Assembly (NCBI GenBank): GCA_900545885.1
Contig: URAF01000001.1
Location: forward strand, 62,001-126,000
DNA length: 64,000 nucleotides
Direction: 5' to 3'
Origin: an uncultured Eubacteriales bacterium
Lineage (GTDB): Bacteria > Bacillota > Clostridia > Christensenellales > CAG-917
Under the pieces are notes generated by a model that worked only from the letters and a program-made list of their open reading frames with translations, was not told the DNA's origin and did not search any database. Position 1 is the first letter of the stretch. Every line of letters begins with the position of its first letter. Shown here in pieces: positions 8,473-17,183 of the stretch. Made by a program: the position numbers and the translations under genes.

Positions 8473-9126
8473 TTACGCGCCGAATTTTCGGACGCGTCTG
8501 CCGAATTCTTCGACTGCGAAATCGACGTCGCTTTCGTCGAAATCCGGCCAGAGTTTGTCGGAAAACAGCAATTCGGAATAAGCGGCTTCGTAAAGCATAA
8601 ATCCCGACAAACGTTTTTCTCCCCCGCTTCGGACAATGAGGTCGAGAGGAGGAAGATGTGATGTCGAAAGTGCGTTTTCGAACTCTTCGCGCGAGAAATT
8701 CCCGTGGTCGTAGCATACCTTTGCAGCGTGAATTATGTCATCTCTTCCGCCGTAGTTCAAACAGATGTTGAACTGCATACCGCGGTTTTGGGCGGTTCGG
8801 TTCTCTATCCCTACGATACTTTCGGTGATTTCGTCGTCGAATGCGTATATATCGCCCGAATAGCTTACGCGCAGTTCGCCGTCGTAACTGTTATTCCACC
8901 TTTTGACGGCGGAAAGTACGGCGGCGGTTTCCTCTTCCGGTCTTGCGAAGTTCTCCGTGGAGAACGCATAGACGGACACGGCTTGAACGCCGAGTTCGGA
9001 GGCGCGTTTGAGCACTTTTATCATTGCTTCGACGCCGTGGGCGTAACCCGCGGCGCGCGGCAGACCGTGAGCCGTAGCCCATCTGCCGTTTCCGTCCATA
9101 ATAAAACCTATGTGACGGGGTATCAT
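8473..9126 (-). CDS. uppS: Undecaprenyl diphosphate synthase (cis-prenyltransferase)
   Basis: A 217-residue cis-prenyltransferase that builds the C55 carrier lipid for the cell wall. It begins with IPRHIGFIMDGNGRWA, which holds the catalytic Asp. SVYAFSTENFARP and IVRSGGEKRLSGFMLYEAAYSEL follow, and LWPDFDESDV closes it. It is some 25 residues shorter than typical UppS, with a compact middle, but all family motifs are present. The ATG overlaps the frr stop (TGATG), which indicates translational coupling. Confidence 0.97.
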   Translation of the reverse strand: MIPRHIGFIMDGNGRWATAHGLPRAAGYAHGVEAMIKVLKRASELGVQAVSVYAFSTENFARPEEETAAVLSAVKRWNNSYDGELRVSYSGDIYAFDDEITESIVGIENRTAQNRGMQFNICLNYGGRDDIIHAAKVCYDHGNFSREEFENALSTSHLPPLDLIVRSGGEKRLSGFMLYEAAYSELLFSDKLWPDFDESDVDFAVEEFGRRVRKFGA

Positions 9127-9701
9127 CAGACGGAGAGTATCTCCTGTTCTTTGTCTTTGGTCAGTTTGTCGACGTCTTCAATCTGTTTCGCAAGAGCCTT
9201 GTCGACGTCTGCCGTGAAGTCTTTGAGGTCGTCCTCGGTGATTGAAGAGTCTTTTTGGAGCTTTTTGAGCTGTTCGATAGCGTCGCGGCGCGCGTTGCGA
9301 AGCACGATTTTGGTGCTTTCGGCGTTGTTTTTGAGGTCCTTGACCAACGCTTTTCTGCGTTCTTCCGTGAGCTCGGGGAAAATCAGTCTGATTACGTTGC
9401 CGTCGTTGTTGGGGGTAATGCCGATGTTTGCGGCAAGGATTGCCTTTTCGACGTTTTTGAGTGCGCTCTTGTCCCAGACGGAGATGACCAGCAAACGTGC
9501 TTCGGGAACGGTGATATTCGCCATATTGTTTATGGGCGTGGGTGTCCCGTAGTAATCGACGGTGATTTTGTCAAGTATATGAGGATTGGCGCGGCCGGCG
9601 CGAATGGATTTGAGCTCGCTGGAAAAGTTGTGAAGAGTCTTCGCGTACTTTTCGTTCATTTCTTCGAAAATAAGGTCGACTTCGTCGATGCCGTATGACA
9701 T
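9126..9701 (-). CDS. frr: Ribosome recycling factor
   Basis: A 191-residue Frr (MSYGIDEVDLIFEEMNEKYAK...). The motifs LKSIRAGRANPHILDKITVDYYGTPTPI and NDGNVIRLIFPELTEERRK are diagnostic. It splits post-termination ribosomes together with EF-G. The start was set at 9701 rather than the longer in-frame ATG because AGGAGG lies 7 nt upstream and the protein then has normal length. It is the first gene of the frr-uppS-cdsA-dxr-rseP operon and has its own promoter. Confidence 0.98.
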   Translation of the reverse strand: MSYGIDEVDLIFEEMNEKYAKTLHNFSSELKSIRAGRANPHILDKITVDYYGTPTPINNMANITVPEARLLVISVWDKSALKNVEKAILAANIGITPNNDGNVIRLIFPELTEERRKALVKDLKNNAESTKIVLRNARRDAIEQLKKLQKDSSITEDDLKDFTADVDKALAKQIEDVDKLTKDKEQEILSV

Positions 9702-9729
9702 AAATGCCTCCTGTAATAACGTTTTGTAT

Positions 9730-9758
9730 ATTATAGCAAAAACGCGCGCGTAAATCAA
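9730..9758 (-). promoter_or_regulatory. Sigma-A promoter of the frr operon
   Basis: TTGATT, 17-bp spacer, TATAAT on the minus strand, about 29 nt before the frr start. It lies just downstream of the pyrH terminator and separates the frr-rseP operon from pyrH. Confidence 0.8.
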
Positions 9759-9765
9759 GGCATAA

Positions 9766-9799
9766 GCAAAAATAAGAACGCGCCGTGCGGCGCGCTCTT
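9766..9799 (-). terminator. Rho-independent terminator after pyrH
   Basis: On the minus strand AAGAGCGCGCC and GGCGCGTTCTT form an 11-bp stem (one G-U pair) around GCAC, followed by ATTTTTGCTT. Confidence 0.88.
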
Positions 9800-9830
9800 T
9801 TCAAACTTCAAAATTCGGTCTGAACGGAAA

Positions 9831-10544
9831 TTATTTTCCGATGTAGGTGCCGATTTTTTCGCCCGTAATCGCGCGTTTGATGCTGCTCTCTTCGTTGAGG
9901 CTGAACGCGATAATCGGGATTTCGTTGTCCATGCACATGGTGATTGCGGTGGTATCCATTGCGCGGAGTCCTTTGGAAATGACCTGCATGTAAGTCAGCG
10001 AATCGAATTTGACCGCATCGGGATTGGTCTTGGGGTCGCTGTCGTAAACGCCGTCGACATTCTTTGCGAGAAGCAGTGCGTTTGCGCCGATTTCAGCCGC
10101 ACGGAGCGCGGCGCCCGTATCGGTGGAGAAATAAGGATTGCCCGTACCGCATGCGAAAATGACAATTCTGCCTTTTTCGAGGTGACGCATGGCTTTGCGC
10201 AGAATGTAAGGTTCCGCAACTTTGGTAATCGTGAGCGCGGTCTGTACTCTGACTTCCATTCCTTTGCGTTCAAGTGCGTCCTGAATTGCAAGCGCGTTGA
10301 TTACGGTTGCAAGCATACCCATGTGGTCTGCAGTGCTGCGGTTCATTTCGCTGTCGGCTTGTCTGCCGCGCCAGAAGTTGCCGCCGCCGATGACGATACC
10401 GACCTCCGCACCGAGTTTTTTGACTTCGACAATCTGGTCGACAACCGCGCCGAGTTTTGCGTGGTCTATACCCATACCGGTTTCGCCCGCAAGAGCTTCG
10501 CCGGAAAGTTTGATGATTACTCTTTTGAATTTGAGTTCTGCCAT
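9831..10544 (-). CDS. pyrH: Uridylate kinase PyrH
   Basis: A 237-residue hexameric-type bacterial UMP kinase (amino acid kinase fold), which phosphorylates UMP to UDP. Motifs are KRVIIKLSGEALAGE, GIVIGGGNFWRGRQ, DHMGMLATVINALAIQDALE, FACGTGNPYFSTDTGAALRAAEI and the late MDNEIPIIAF. It belongs to the conserved rpsB-tsf-pyrH-frr cluster but is bracketed by terminators on both sides. A GAGGAG site precedes ATG 10544. Confidence 0.98.
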   Translation of the reverse strand: MAELKFKRVIIKLSGEALAGETGMGIDHAKLGAVVDQIVEVKKLGAEVGIVIGGGNFWRGRQADSEMNRSTADHMGMLATVINALAIQDALERKGMEVRVQTALTITKVAEPYILRKAMRHLEKGRIVIFACGTGNPYFSTDTGAALRAAEIGANALLLAKNVDGVYDSDPKTNPDAVKFDSLTYMQVISKGLRAMDTTAITMCMDNEIPIIAFSLNEESSIKRAITGEKIGTYIGK

Positions 10545-10591
10545 TTTACTCCTCGTTATGATGACGATTATGTTGCCGACGGGGTCGGCGG

Positions 10592-10617
10592 AAAAAAAAG
10601 GAACGCTTACGCGTTCC
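10592..10617 (-). terminator. Rho-independent terminator between tsf and pyrH
   Basis: On the minus strand GGAACGC and GCGTTCC pair around GTAA and are followed by eight T residues. It ends the rpsB-tsf transcript or attenuates read-through into pyrH. Confidence 0.92.
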
Positions 10618-10625
10618 TCGTTTTG

Positions 10626-11288
10626 TTATTTTGCCATACCTGCTTGTGCCATTACTTCACCGACGAAATCGTCTTCTCTCTTTTGAAGACCTTCGCCCAT
10701 TTGATAACGTACAAATCTTCTGACGGTGATTTTCTCGCCGATGGACGCAACCGCTTCGGTGACGAGTTGAGAGATGGTTTTGGAGCTGTCTTTGACATAG
10801 ACCTGTTCCATCAGGCAAACGTCTTTGTAGTATTTCTGAATTCTGCCGTCGACCATTTTCTCGATGATGGCATCGGGTTTGGGATTGGGTTCGTTCTTGG
10901 CTTGTGCAATGAGGATTTCTCTTTCCTTTTCGAGTTCTGCGGCGGGGACTTCGTCCTTGGTGACGTAGCTGGGAGCTGCCGCTGCGATGTGCATTGCGAT
11001 GTTGTGTACAAGCTCTTTGAAAACGGGGCTCATTGCGACGAAGTCGGTTTCGCAGTTGACTTCGAGCAGAACGCCGATTTTGCCGTTCATATGAATGTAG
11101 CTGTCAACGATACCTTGGGATGCGATTCTGCCCTGTTTCTTTGCGGCGGACGCGATACCTTTTTCACGGAGATAGTCGATTGCTTTTTCCATGTTGCCGT
11201 CGGTTTCGACGAGAGCCTTTTTGCAATCCATCATACCAACGCCGGTGCGTTGACGGAGTTCCATAACGTCTTTGCTTGTGAATGCCAT
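10626..11288 (-). CDS. tsf: Elongation factor Ts
   Basis: A 220-residue EF-Ts, the GDP/GTP exchange factor for EF-Tu. The N-terminal UBA-like domain carries the signature LRQRTGVGMMDCKKALVETDGNMEKAIDYLREKG. The core includes GVLLEVNCETDFVA and a second repeat ending QMGEGLQKREDDFVGEV. It is shorter than E. coli Ts (283 residues), with one compact dimerisation region, as in many Firmicutes. It follows rpsB by 74 bp, and a hairpin lies in between. Confidence 0.97.
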   Translation of the reverse strand: MAFTSKDVMELRQRTGVGMMDCKKALVETDGNMEKAIDYLREKGIASAAKKQGRIASQGIVDSYIHMNGKIGVLLEVNCETDFVAMSPVFKELVHNIAMHIAAAAPSYVTKDEVPAAELEKEREILIAQAKNEPNPKPDAIIEKMVDGRIQKYYKDVCLMEQVYVKDSSKTISQLVTEAVASIGEKITVRRFVRYQMGEGLQKREDDFVGEVMAQAGMAK

Positions 11289-11325
11289 AAAAATTCTCCT
11301 ATATTGTGTTTCCGAATTATCGAAA

Positions 11326-11350
11326 TTCCGCGCACTTGCCGTGCGCGGAA
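11326..11350 (-). terminator. Intergenic hairpin between rpsB and tsf
   Basis: TTCCGCGCAC and GTGCGCGGAA form a perfect 10-bp stem around a 5-nt loop, followed on the minus strand only by TTTCG. It is a weak terminator or a processing/attenuation hairpin that could set the rpsB:tsf ratio. Confidence 0.5.
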
Positions 11351-11362
11351 CAAAATTGTGTA

Positions 11363-12187
11363 TTACGCTTCTTCGTTCTCTTTTTCCGCGATTGCCTTTT
11401 CAAGGGCTTCTTCGGGAGAAAGAACTGCTTCTTCCATTGCGGGGGCTTCTTCTGCCGCATCTTCCGCTTTGTCTTCGGAGTCGGCTTTGCCTGCGTTGAA
11501 AGATTCACCCTGTTTCGCTTCGATGACTGCGTCTGCGATTATGCTGGCAAACAGCTGGATTGCGCGGATTGCGTCGTCGTTGCCGGGAATGACGTAATCG
11601 ACGAGGTCGGGGTCGCAGTTGGTGTCGACGACAGCAACGATGGGGATGTTGAGTTTGCGCGCTTCTCTGATGGCGTTTTCTTCTCTCTTCAGGTCAACGA
11701 CGAAGAGGCAGCCGGGAAGGGTGCGCATATTCTTGATGCCGCCGAGGTTTTTCTCGAGCTGGTCGCGTTCGGCTTTGAGTTTGAGGACTTCTTTCTTGGG
11801 GAGAAGTTCGAACTCACCGATGATTTCCATCTGGTTGATTTTGTTGAGTCTGTCGATACGGGTGCGGATGGTCTTGAAGTTGGTGAGAGTTCCGCCCAGC
11901 CATCTCTGGTTGATGTAGAACATATCGCAACGTTCGGCTTCCTGTTTGATTGCGTCCTGCGCCTGTTTCTTGGTGCCGACGAACAGAATGGATTTGCCTT
12001 CTGCCGCAATGCTCTTGACGAACTGATACGCCGCTTCGACATGGTCGACGGAGATTTGAAGGTCGATGATGTGAATGTCGTTTCTGGTGGCGTAGATGTA
12101 TTTCGCCATTTTGGGGTTCCAGCGTTTTGTCTGGTGACCGAAGTGCACGCCCGCTTCGAGCAGGGCTTTCATTGATGTGACTGCCAT
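11363..12187 (-). CDS. rpsB: 30S ribosomal protein S2
   Basis: A 274-residue S2. The start MAVTSMKALLEAGVHFGHQTKRWNPKMAKYIY is typical, as are FVGTKKQAQDAIKQEAERC, WLGGTLTNFKTI and IPIVAVVDTNCDPDLVDYVIPGNDDAIRAI. It has an acidic, Ala/Glu-rich C-terminal extension of about 45 residues. The start at 12187 was chosen over a longer frame because AAGGAGG lies just upstream and the family starts here. It leads the rpsB-tsf transcript from a strong promoter with a GC-rich leader. Confidence 0.98.
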   Translation of the reverse strand: MAVTSMKALLEAGVHFGHQTKRWNPKMAKYIYATRNDIHIIDLQISVDHVEAAYQFVKSIAAEGKSILFVGTKKQAQDAIKQEAERCDMFYINQRWLGGTLTNFKTIRTRIDRLNKINQMEIIGEFELLPKKEVLKLKAERDQLEKNLGGIKNMRTLPGCLFVVDLKREENAIREARKLNIPIVAVVDTNCDPDLVDYVIPGNDDAIRAIQLFASIIADAVIEAKQGESFNAGKADSEDKAEDAAEEAPAMEEAVLSPEEALEKAIAEKENEEA

Positions 12188-12297
12188 ATTAGGCCTCCTT
12201 GATTTGTTTTTACCTCCCTCGGTATCAGCGTGTGGGCGACCGTCGGACGAACCTTCGGAACAACCCGAACTCCACCGGGGTGTGCGGTGCATTTTGG
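12188..12297 (-). promoter_or_regulatory. GC-rich structured 5' leader of rpsB
   Basis: About 100 nt of transcribed leader separate the rpsB promoter from its Shine-Dalgarno site. The leader is much more GC-rich than the promoter region and has several short complementary blocks (for example CACCCCGGTGG and TCGGGTTGTTCCGA). Autogenous control by S2 is common in bacteria, so a protein-binding leader is plausible. I did not match it to a known Rfam family. Confidence 0.35.
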
Positions 12298-12326
12298 ATT
12301 ATATTATATTAAAATTTTTTTTGCAA
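12298..12326 (-). promoter_or_regulatory. Sigma-A promoter of rpsB
   Basis: TTGCAA, 17-bp A/T-only spacer, TATAAT on the minus strand. An overlapping second TATAAT lies 5 bp closer to the -35. The start point falls near 12291. Confidence 0.82.
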
Positions 12327-12400
12327 GGAATTCACGTAAAAAATCCGACGGAATTTACGCAAATTTCGCTCTTTTGCGCAGGTGCTCCCGAAATGAGCCG

Positions 12401-12724
12401 TTATTCCTCTTCGGGGTGCTCCTCGATGTAAGCGTCAAGCTCTTTCTGGAACTCGTTGAACACCTTTTCGAGCAAGGCTTCGTCTTCGATGGAAACAAAC
12501 ACGTCGTTGCCCTCGTCGTCTTCCTGAATTTCATATATGAGAACTTCGTCGTCCTCGATGTCGGGCAACTTTTCAACGGGTTTCATAACGATGAACCATC
12601 TGTCGTCGACGTCGAGAGTTGCGAGATGATAAAAATCTTCGTCTTTGTCGGTCGCCTCGTTGTAGAGGGTGATAATGTCGTCGTCTTCTTCCATGTTGTT
12701 CTGGTCTTCAAAAAAATCTGCCAT
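12401..12724 (-). CDS. DUF1292 family acidic protein
   Basis: A 107-residue, strongly acidic protein (DDIITLYNEATDKDEDFYHLATLDVDDRWFIVMKPVE...EVLIYEIQEDDEGND). This matches the DUF1292 (YrzB-like) family of Firmicutes, usually found beside ruvX and the alaS/udk region, which fits the adjacent ruvX here. Function is unknown. It has no membrane segment. ATG 12724 follows a GGAG site. Confidence 0.85.
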   Translation of the reverse strand: MADFFEDQNNMEEDDDIITLYNEATDKDEDFYHLATLDVDDRWFIVMKPVEKLPDIEDDEVLIYEIQEDDEGNDVFVSIEDEALLEKVFNEFQKELDAYIEEHPEEE

Positions 12725-12938
12725 TTTGACTCCTGTGGGTTGCCCCGATTTGTATTTTCATTGTCTGTCGGCGCGCTTTAACAATCATTAAAAACGTCCG
12801 AAAACATCATAACTTTTTTATGCGCCGCCGTCAAGCCCAAAGTCAGCGGATTTACCGTGCAAACTGCCCTTTTCTTTTATTGCGACGGCAAAGACACGCG
12901 GATTTTGTTAGTTTGCAAACCGTACTTTGCGGAGCGGA

Positions 12939-13361
12939 TTATCTTCTGCCGTCAAGATATGATTGAAGTATGATTGTTGCCGCAACTTTGTCGATGACTT
13001 TTTTGCGTTTGTCGCGTCTGACGTCTGCGTCAATCAGCATTCTTTCGGCGGATACCGTCGTCAGTCGTTCGTCAATGTAAATCACGTCAAGCCCGCTTTC
13101 GGCGCGGAGTTTTTCTCCGAAATCGCGCGTAATGGTTGCGCGGTCTCCTTCCGTTCCGTCCATATTTTTGGGAAGTCCGACGACAAACGCGTCCGCGTCC
13201 TCTTTTTTGGCGTATTCGACAAAATATGCTATATCCGCGGCTTCGTCGTCTTTTTTTCTGACGTAGGTTTCGCGCGGATTTGCGCAAAGTCCCATAAGGT
13301 CGCTTACCGCAACGCCTATTCTGACGTCCCCGACGTCAAGTGCGATTTTTCTTTTCATCAT
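12939..13361 (-). CDS. ruvX: Holliday junction resolvase-like protein RuvX (YqgF)
   Basis: A 140-residue RNase H-fold protein. Motifs are IALDVGDVRIGVAVSD with the first catalytic Asp, VVGLPKNMDGTEGD, VIYIDERLTTVSAE and the final DKVAATIILQSYLD. YqgF proteins act in 16S pre-rRNA 5'-end maturation and possibly in recombination. The start was set at 13361: the ATGATG overlaps the stop of the upstream permease gene, and GGAGGA lies 9 nt before it. Starting further upstream would place a basic tail outside the family fold. Confidence 0.94.
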   Translation of the reverse strand: MMKRKIALDVGDVRIGVAVSDLMGLCANPRETYVRKKDDEAADIAYFVEYAKKEDADAFVVGLPKNMDGTEGDRATITRDFGEKLRAESGLDVIYIDERLTTVSAERMLIDADVRRDKRKKVIDKVAATIILQSYLDGRR

Positions 13362-15085
13362 CCGAGCATTCCTCCGTTTTTGCCTTTGCCGAATCCGCCC
13401 GAAGAAAGCGTTATGCGTTCCTTTCTGCGCGCGGAGTTTTTGTCCGCGTTTGCGGCAAGATTTTCGTAAAGTTCCTCGCATCTGTCAAAGAGAATGTAAC
13501 AGAACGCTATGCAGAACGCAATTCCCACGACAAACGAAACCGACCAGAACACCGCGCTTGCGCCGACCGTGCCGATGCTGCCTACAAGCGGCGAAACGAC
13601 TACGCCGAGCAAAAGCACTCCTACGCCGATTGCCATTCCGATTAAAGTCGGAATTATGACGCGGAAGTTGTTTTTCTGAATGTCCGTCGTGTTTTTCCAG
13701 TCCAGAATCGGACGTTTCATATCCGTATAAATGGACAGTGCGTTAAGCCCCGCGCAAGTTACCGCAAGCAACAAGGCGAACAGCAACGCATTTACTATGT
13801 GCATTTTGACGAGAGCGACGGCGATTATGAAAAGCGGTATTATCGCCGCTATGCTGAACAGATACGCAAGCAAAAACTTTTCCGTGACGGCGGTTTTTGC
13901 GGGAATAGGCAGGTGTCGCGCTATGAAGAAGGACTGCCCTTCACGCGTAAAAGCAAGCGACGCTACGTTGTTGGCTCCGCCGCAAAGTATGACCGAATAG
14001 AAGAAAATCATACCGATAGGCGCGATTTCACCCGAAAGGAATTCGCTCGGCGAGTCTTTCATGAACACGAACATAACGCAAGTCAGTATTGGTGCAAGAA
14101 TTATGTTTATGCAGGACGAAACCGCAAGCGACGGAAAACGTATCAGATTGCGGAAGTCGTTGAGCATAAGCGCGGACAAAAGTTTTTTCTCCGACTCCAC
14201 TTTCTGTTTGGTTTTCGAAGCGGAAGCCCCTGTTTCAAGCCCTGCGCGAACGGCTCGTTTGTAGAAGAACGCCGACAGCGTGATTATGAGTGCGGCTACG
14301 CCCATCCATATCGCGGCGAAAATCGCGAAGTTTATACCCGCGTTTATACCCACGCAGAACTCGACAAGCACTTTGTTGGGATACATAACCGTACTAAATG
14401 TACGGAAAAAGCGGATTATGCCGTCGCTCAGGTTTTCGACGTTGGATATGTCGCCCATATTCGGAACGATGAGGAAATACGCCGTGAACACCACGGTGAA
14501 CAGCAGTATGAGCGCAATTGTCGAGAAAGCCGCGCGTTTTTTGAAGAAGGACGACAGCCATATGAGCGGCAGAGAAAGCAACGTGGCAAGTGCAAGCGGC
14601 AGAAAAGGCGCAACGGCTACAATCAGTACCGTAAGCGGATAAAATCCCGCGGAAAGCGGATAGCCGTTCAAATCCGCCGTTATCCCTATCGTAAGCAGAA
14701 CGGGGAAAAGCAGGTACGCCGCAATGGCGAGTTCGTTGAGATACACTTGCGTAAGTCTTGCCAGGAACACCGAAGACGGTTTGAGCGGCAGCGACGATAC
14801 GAACGCGCTGTCGTCGGTCGCGTACAAAACCGTGAGTATAGATTGAATGAGGAAGAAGAAAATGACGAGTTCCGCCGCCGTAACGACGAGGTTTATGAGT
14901 TCGGCGACTATGCCGTGCTGAACGCAAAGCAACGTCATATGATAAAGCGCTACGCAGATGATTATCTCCATCGGCAGACAGGACAACGCAATCACCGCGC
15001 CTTGCGACATTTTGCCGTTTTTGCCTATTCTGTTGCGGGACTGGTTTTTGAGGAGCAATCCCAGCATCAACACGTAATCTCTCAT
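13358..15085 (-). CDS. ABC-2 type transporter permease
   Basis: A 575-residue integral membrane protein with about twelve to fourteen hydrophobic segments, in two halves joined by a charged loop near 280-300 (TGASASKTKQKVESEKK). It ends in a basic tail. It lies 14 bp downstream of an ABC ATPase gene and so forms the membrane part of an exporter. This permease type (large, ABC-2 like, with an ATPase of the NatA/EcsA kind) occurs widely in Clostridia and its substrate is not known. The stop overlaps the start of ruvX. Confidence 0.85.
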   Translation of the reverse strand: MRDYVLMLGLLLKNQSRNRIGKNGKMSQGAVIALSCLPMEIIICVALYHMTLLCVQHGIVAELINLVVTAAELVIFFFLIQSILTVLYATDDSAFVSSLPLKPSSVFLARLTQVYLNELAIAAYLLFPVLLTIGITADLNGYPLSAGFYPLTVLIVAVAPFLPLALATLLSLPLIWLSSFFKKRAAFSTIALILLFTVVFTAYFLIVPNMGDISNVENLSDGIIRFFRTFSTVMYPNKVLVEFCVGINAGINFAIFAAIWMGVAALIITLSAFFYKRAVRAGLETGASASKTKQKVESEKKLLSALMLNDFRNLIRFPSLAVSSCINIILAPILTCVMFVFMKDSPSEFLSGEIAPIGMIFFYSVILCGGANNVASLAFTREGQSFFIARHLPIPAKTAVTEKFLLAYLFSIAAIIPLFIIAVALVKMHIVNALLFALLLAVTCAGLNALSIYTDMKRPILDWKNTTDIQKNNFRVIIPTLIGMAIGVGVLLLGVVVSPLVGSIGTVGASAVFWSVSFVVGIAFCIAFCYILFDRCEELYENLAANADKNSARRKERITLSSGGFGKGKNGGMLG

Positions 15086-15099
15086 CGGAACTCCCCCGC

Positions 15100-15876
15100 T
15101 TACGCTTTGTCCGACGGGATTTCGTCCGCGTCTACGGCAAAACCTTCTCCCGTTTTTTCCGATGTAATGGAAAGGAAAAGTTCTTCGAGCGTGGAATCCG
15201 TGTTATTTTGGTGCAATTCGCTGACCGTGCAATCGGCAATAAGTTTACCGTGGTCGACAATACCAACCCTGTCGCAAATTTTTTCGACCACGTCAAGGAC
15301 GTGCGAACTGAAAAATACACTGTTGCCCGCTTCCGTGTGCTCGCGCATAAGCAATTTGAGGTTGTAGGCGGATTTCGGGTCAAGACCCGTCATAGGCTCG
15401 TCCAAAATCCACAGTTTCGGATTGTGAATGAGCGCGCCTATGATGTTGAGTTTCTGCTTCATTCCGTGCGAATAGCTGCGTATCGGATTGCCTATAACGC
15501 CGCCGAGGTCGAAAAGTTCGGTGTATTTGTCAAGTCTGGGTTTGCGCTCCGACGAAGGCACTTCGAAAACGTCGCACATAAAGTTGACGAACTCCATTCC
15601 TGTCAGTCGTTCGTACATAACGTGGTCGTCGGACACGTAACCGATTTTTTTCTTTGCGGCAAGAGGGTCGGCTTTGAGGTCGACACCGTCAACTATGACC
15701 GAGCCGCCGTCAAACGACAAAATGCCCGTAATACACTTGATTGTCGTGGATTTTCCCGCACCGTTCGGACCTATAAATCCGTATATTTTGCCGTCGGGAA
15801 CTTCGAGATTGAGATTGTCGACGGCGGGAATGCGGTTGCCTGCGTACGTTTTGGTAAGGTTTGAAATTTTCAGCAT
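15100..15876 (-). CDS. ABC transporter ATP-binding protein
   Basis: A 258-residue ABC ATPase. Walker A is GPNGAGKSTTIK, the Q-loop region GYVSDDHVMYE, the signature SYSHGMKQKLN (SHGMK in place of LSGGQ, common in NatA-type exporters), Walker B LWILDEP, and the H-loop FFSSHVLD. It pairs with the downstream permease as an exporter of unknown cargo. The gene begins 3 bp after the rarA stop, so rarA, the ATPase, the permease and ruvX probably share a transcript. Confidence 0.93.
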   Translation of the reverse strand: MLKISNLTKTYAGNRIPAVDNLNLEVPDGKIYGFIGPNGAGKSTTIKCITGILSFDGGSVIVDGVDLKADPLAAKKKIGYVSDDHVMYERLTGMEFVNFMCDVFEVPSSERKPRLDKYTELFDLGGVIGNPIRSYSHGMKQKLNIIGALIHNPKLWILDEPMTGLDPKSAYNLKLLMREHTEAGNSVFFSSHVLDVVEKICDRVGIVDHGKLIADCTVSELHQNNTDSTLEELFLSITSEKTGEGFAVDADEIPSDKA

Positions 15877-15878
15877 AA

Positions 15879-17183
15879 CTATTTCTTGGTGGATTTGGGC
15901 TTGCGTTCGGCTTGTCTTTGTCTGATGACCTGCTCGAAACCGTGGTCGGTGGGCTTGTAGAACACGGCGTCCTTGATTTCGTCGGGAAGATACTGCTGTT
16001 CCACCCAGCCGCCGTAATCGTGAGGATACTTGTATCCTCCCACCTTTTCGGTTTTGTAGTTGGGGTCGCGCAGATATACGGGAACGCTCTCGTGTTTTAT
16101 CTTTTTGACGGCGTCCTCCGCTCCGCCGAGAGCCACCACCACGGAATTGGATTTAGGCGCTTCGGCAACGTAAATAATTGCTTCGGTGAGAGGTATTCTG
16201 CCCTCAGGTAACCCGATTTTTTCGAAGGCGTGCATAGCTGACACCGCAACCACAAGCGCGTTCGGGTCGGCAAGTCCGACGTCTTCCGCCGCATGAATAA
16301 CGGCGCGCCGTGCTATGAGCATGGGGTCTGCACCCGCTTCGATAAGCCTTTCCGCCCAGTATACCGCCGCATTGGAGTCGCTTCCGCGCATACTCTTGAT
16401 AAAAGCGGAAATTATGTCGTAAGACATACTTTCGTCAAACCCCAACGCTTTGCGTTGAATTGACTGTTCTGCTACGGTTTTATCCACTCGTACAACGCCG
16501 TCAGGATCGGCATGAGTGGTGATTGCCGCAAGTTCCAGCGCATTGAGTGCCGTTCGCAAATCGCCGCCGGCTGCCCATGCAAGATGTTTTATCGCATCGT
16601 CGGCAACTTCGAGGTTCATATTTCCGAGTCCGCGCTCCTTGTCGGCAAGCGCATGGAGCAAACCTCTTTCAATATCTGCGTCGGTAAGGCGAGAAAACTC
16701 GAAAACCCTGCACCGCGACACGATAGCGCGCGTCATCGAAGCATAAGGATTTTCGGTCGTGGAACCTATAAAAATTATGTATCCCTGTTCGATTGCCTGC
16801 AAAACGCTGTCGGACTGCGCCTTGTTCCAGCGGTGGCATTCGTCGAGAAGCAGATAAGTGCGTTTTCCGTACATACGGAGCAGGTCTTTCGCCTCTTCGA
16901 TGACCTTTTTCGCGTCGGCAACGCCGCTCGTAACCGCATTCAATTTGACGAAATTCGCGTTCGTATTCATTGCGATTATATGCGCAAGCGTGGTTTTGCC
17001 AGTTCCGGGAGGTCCGTAGAATATGCAACTTCCCAGTCTGTCTGCGGCAATCGCGCGGCGCAACAGCGAACCTTGCCCGACTATTTTGCTCTGACCTATA
17101 AATTCGTCGAGGGAGCGCGGGCGCATTCTTTCAGCAAGCGGTGCCATTGTTTCGAGATTGTTTTGATAATCGAACAAGTCCAT
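15879..17183 (-). CDS. rarA: Replication-associated recombination ATPase RarA (MgsA)
   Basis: A 434-residue AAA+ clamp-loader-like ATPase acting at stalled replication forks. It opens with MAPLAERMRPRSLDEFIGQ. Walker A is FYGPPGTGKTTLAH, Walker B LLLDECHRW, sensor 1 FIGSTTENPY and arginine finger ISRCRVFEF-like IVSRCRVFEF. The C-terminal tetramerisation part holds GSDSNAAVYWAERLIEAGADP and YPHDYGGWVEQQYLPD. Length and order are normal. Confidence 0.97.
   Translation of the reverse strand: MDLFDYQNNLETMAPLAERMRPRSLDEFIGQSKIVGQGSLLRRAIAADRLGSCIFYGPPGTGKTTLAHIIAMNTNANFVKLNAVTSGVADAKKVIEEAKDLLRMYGKRTYLLLDECHRWNKAQSDSVLQAIEQGYIIFIGSTTENPYASMTRAIVSRCRVFEFSRLTDADIERGLLHALADKERGLGNMNLEVADDAIKHLAWAAGGDLRTALNALELAAITTHADPDGVVRVDKTVAEQSIQRKALGFDESMSYDIISAFIKSMRGSDSNAAVYWAERLIEAGADPMLIARRAVIHAAEDVGLADPNALVVAVSAMHAFEKIGLPEGRIPLTEAIIYVAEAPKSNSVVVALGGAEDAVKKIKHESVPVYLRDPNYKTEKVGGYKYPHDYGGWVEQQYLPDEIKDAVFYKPTDHGFEQVIRQRQAERKPKSTKK

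Noticed and set aside
10182..11597. Plus-strand frame of 471 codons
   Set aside because: Antisense to pyrH, tsf and rpsB and crossing their terminators.
13799..15367. Plus-strand frame of 522 codons rich in Arg
   Set aside because: Antisense to the ABC permease; no start site or known motif.
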